Source: Candidatus Binataceae bacterium
Lineage (GTDB): Bacteria; Desulfobacterota; Binatia; Binatales; Binataceae
Assembly: GCA_030042765.1 (NCBI GenBank)
Contig: JASHZA010000400.1
Location: forward strand, 1 to 6,592
Length of the DNA: 6,592 nucleotides
Direction: 5' to 3'
A program made the translations under genes and the position numbers. Of this stretch, positions 6,096 through 6,592 are shown in pieces. The stretch's first letter is position 1. Each line of letters starts with the position of its first letter. The notes under the pieces were generated by a model. It was not told the origin of the DNA. It ran no database searches and was given only the letters and a program-made list of their open reading frames with translations.

Positions 6096-6592
6096 ATGTG
6101 CCCACAAGTTGAAAAACCCGCGCCGCGTCCGATCCTGCACACCATCGGTCATTCGACCCATCCGATCGAAACCTTCCTCGGCCTGATCGCGCAGCATCGA
6201 ATTGCGATCCTGGCGGACGTTCGCTCGTTCCCGAGTTCACGCCGCTGGCCGCAGTTCAATCAGGCCGAGCTTGAGCGATCGGTCGAGCGCGCCGGTCTTC
6301 GTTATCAGTGGCTGAAGGCGCTCGGCGGAAGGCGCAATCTCAAGCGCCCCGATTCGCCGCACACGGCGTGGAAGCATCCGGCGTTCCGTTCATACGCCGA
6401 CTACACGGAGACTGCCGGGTTCGCCGCGGGCCTCGAGGAATTGATCGGACTTGCGCTGGCCGCGAGCGTCGCGATCATGTGTTCGGAGGGGCTGTGGTGG
6501 CGATGCCATCGGCGAATCATCTCGGACCATCTGACGGTGCGCGGATGGGACGTGCGGCACATCATGCCCGACGGCAAAATCGCCGCGCACGC
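6096..6592 (+). CDS. DUF488 family protein (partial, C-terminus off the right edge)
   Basis: An open frame of 165 codons runs from ATG 6096 to the right edge. An in-frame TGA at 6090-6092 makes 6096 the earliest start, and no other ATG precedes the conserved region. Family signatures are clear: ILHTIGHSTHPIETF (residues 13-27), LADVRSFPSSRRWPQFN (39-55), YQWLKALGG (70-78), and the C-terminal CSEGLWWRCHRRIISDHL (129-146), where C129, E131, C137, H138 and R139 match the CxE...CHR pattern. DUF488 proteins are usually about 120-190 residues, so little is missing. The Asp-Val-Arg and CxE/CHR residues form the presumed active or binding site of the family, whose biochemical function is unsettled. 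There is no strong ribosome binding site. It follows the DUF2182 gene by 49 bases without a visible terminator, so co-transcription is plausible, though a functional link is weaker than for the other four. Confidence 0.88.
   Translation, partial: MCPQVEKPAPRPILHTIGHSTHPIETFLGLIAQHRIAILADVRSFPSSRRWPQFNQAELERSVERAGLRYQWLKALGGRRNLKRPDSPHTAWKHPAFRSYADYTETAGFAAGLEELIGLALAASVAIMCSEGLWWRCHRRIISDHLTVRGWDVRHIMPDGKIAAH

Noticed and set aside
5062..6186. A 374-codon plus-strand open frame overlapping DUF1326, DUF2182 and DUF488
   Set aside because: Its product is strongly Arg-rich with no domain pattern, and it overlaps three genes with clear family signatures in other frames.

Overview
The window comes from a GC-rich, apparently Gram-negative (diderm) bacterium. 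G+C is roughly 60-65 % by eye, and two consecutive proteins carry Sec-type signal peptides that suggest a periplasm. There are no RNA genes, insertion sequences, CRISPR arrays or long repeats. I cannot name the organism. The gene mix (NorD-like VWA protein, paired M16B peptidases, DUF1326/DUF2182, DUF488) occurs in many proteobacterial and related GC-rich lineages.

Left part (1-1640, minus strand): a long open frame, cut by the left edge, encodes a CbbO/NorD-like protein with a C-terminal von Willebrand factor A (VWA) domain. In characterised relatives such proteins work with a MoxR-type AAA+ ATPase to activate a metalloenzyme. No such ATPase lies inside the window; it could lie beyond the left edge.

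Middle (1641-1745): a 105-base divergent intergenic region that must hold the 5' signals for both directions. Only weak promoter-like matches are visible.

Right part (1746-6592, plus strand): five tightly packed genes that look like one transcription unit. The first two are exported M16B peptidase subunits overlapping by 4 bases. The first has the zinc-binding HXXEH motif but lacks the Tyr of the R/Y pair; the second has lost HXXEH but keeps R/Y. They therefore look like the catalytic and non-catalytic halves of one heterodimeric protease. Next, 15 bases downstream, is a cytosolic Cys-rich DUF1326 protein, then after 30 bases a multi-spanning DUF2182 membrane protein with clustered Cys. DUF1326 and DUF2182 are recurrent neighbours of unknown function, often described as putatively metal binding. 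The last gene, 49 bases further and cut by the right edge, is a DUF488 protein.

The most interesting point is the arrangement: a split periplasmic metalloprotease next to a Cys-rich cytosolic/membrane pair and a DUF488 protein, divergent from a NorD-like VWA gene. A shared role, for example in metal handling or envelope quality control, is only inference from gene order.
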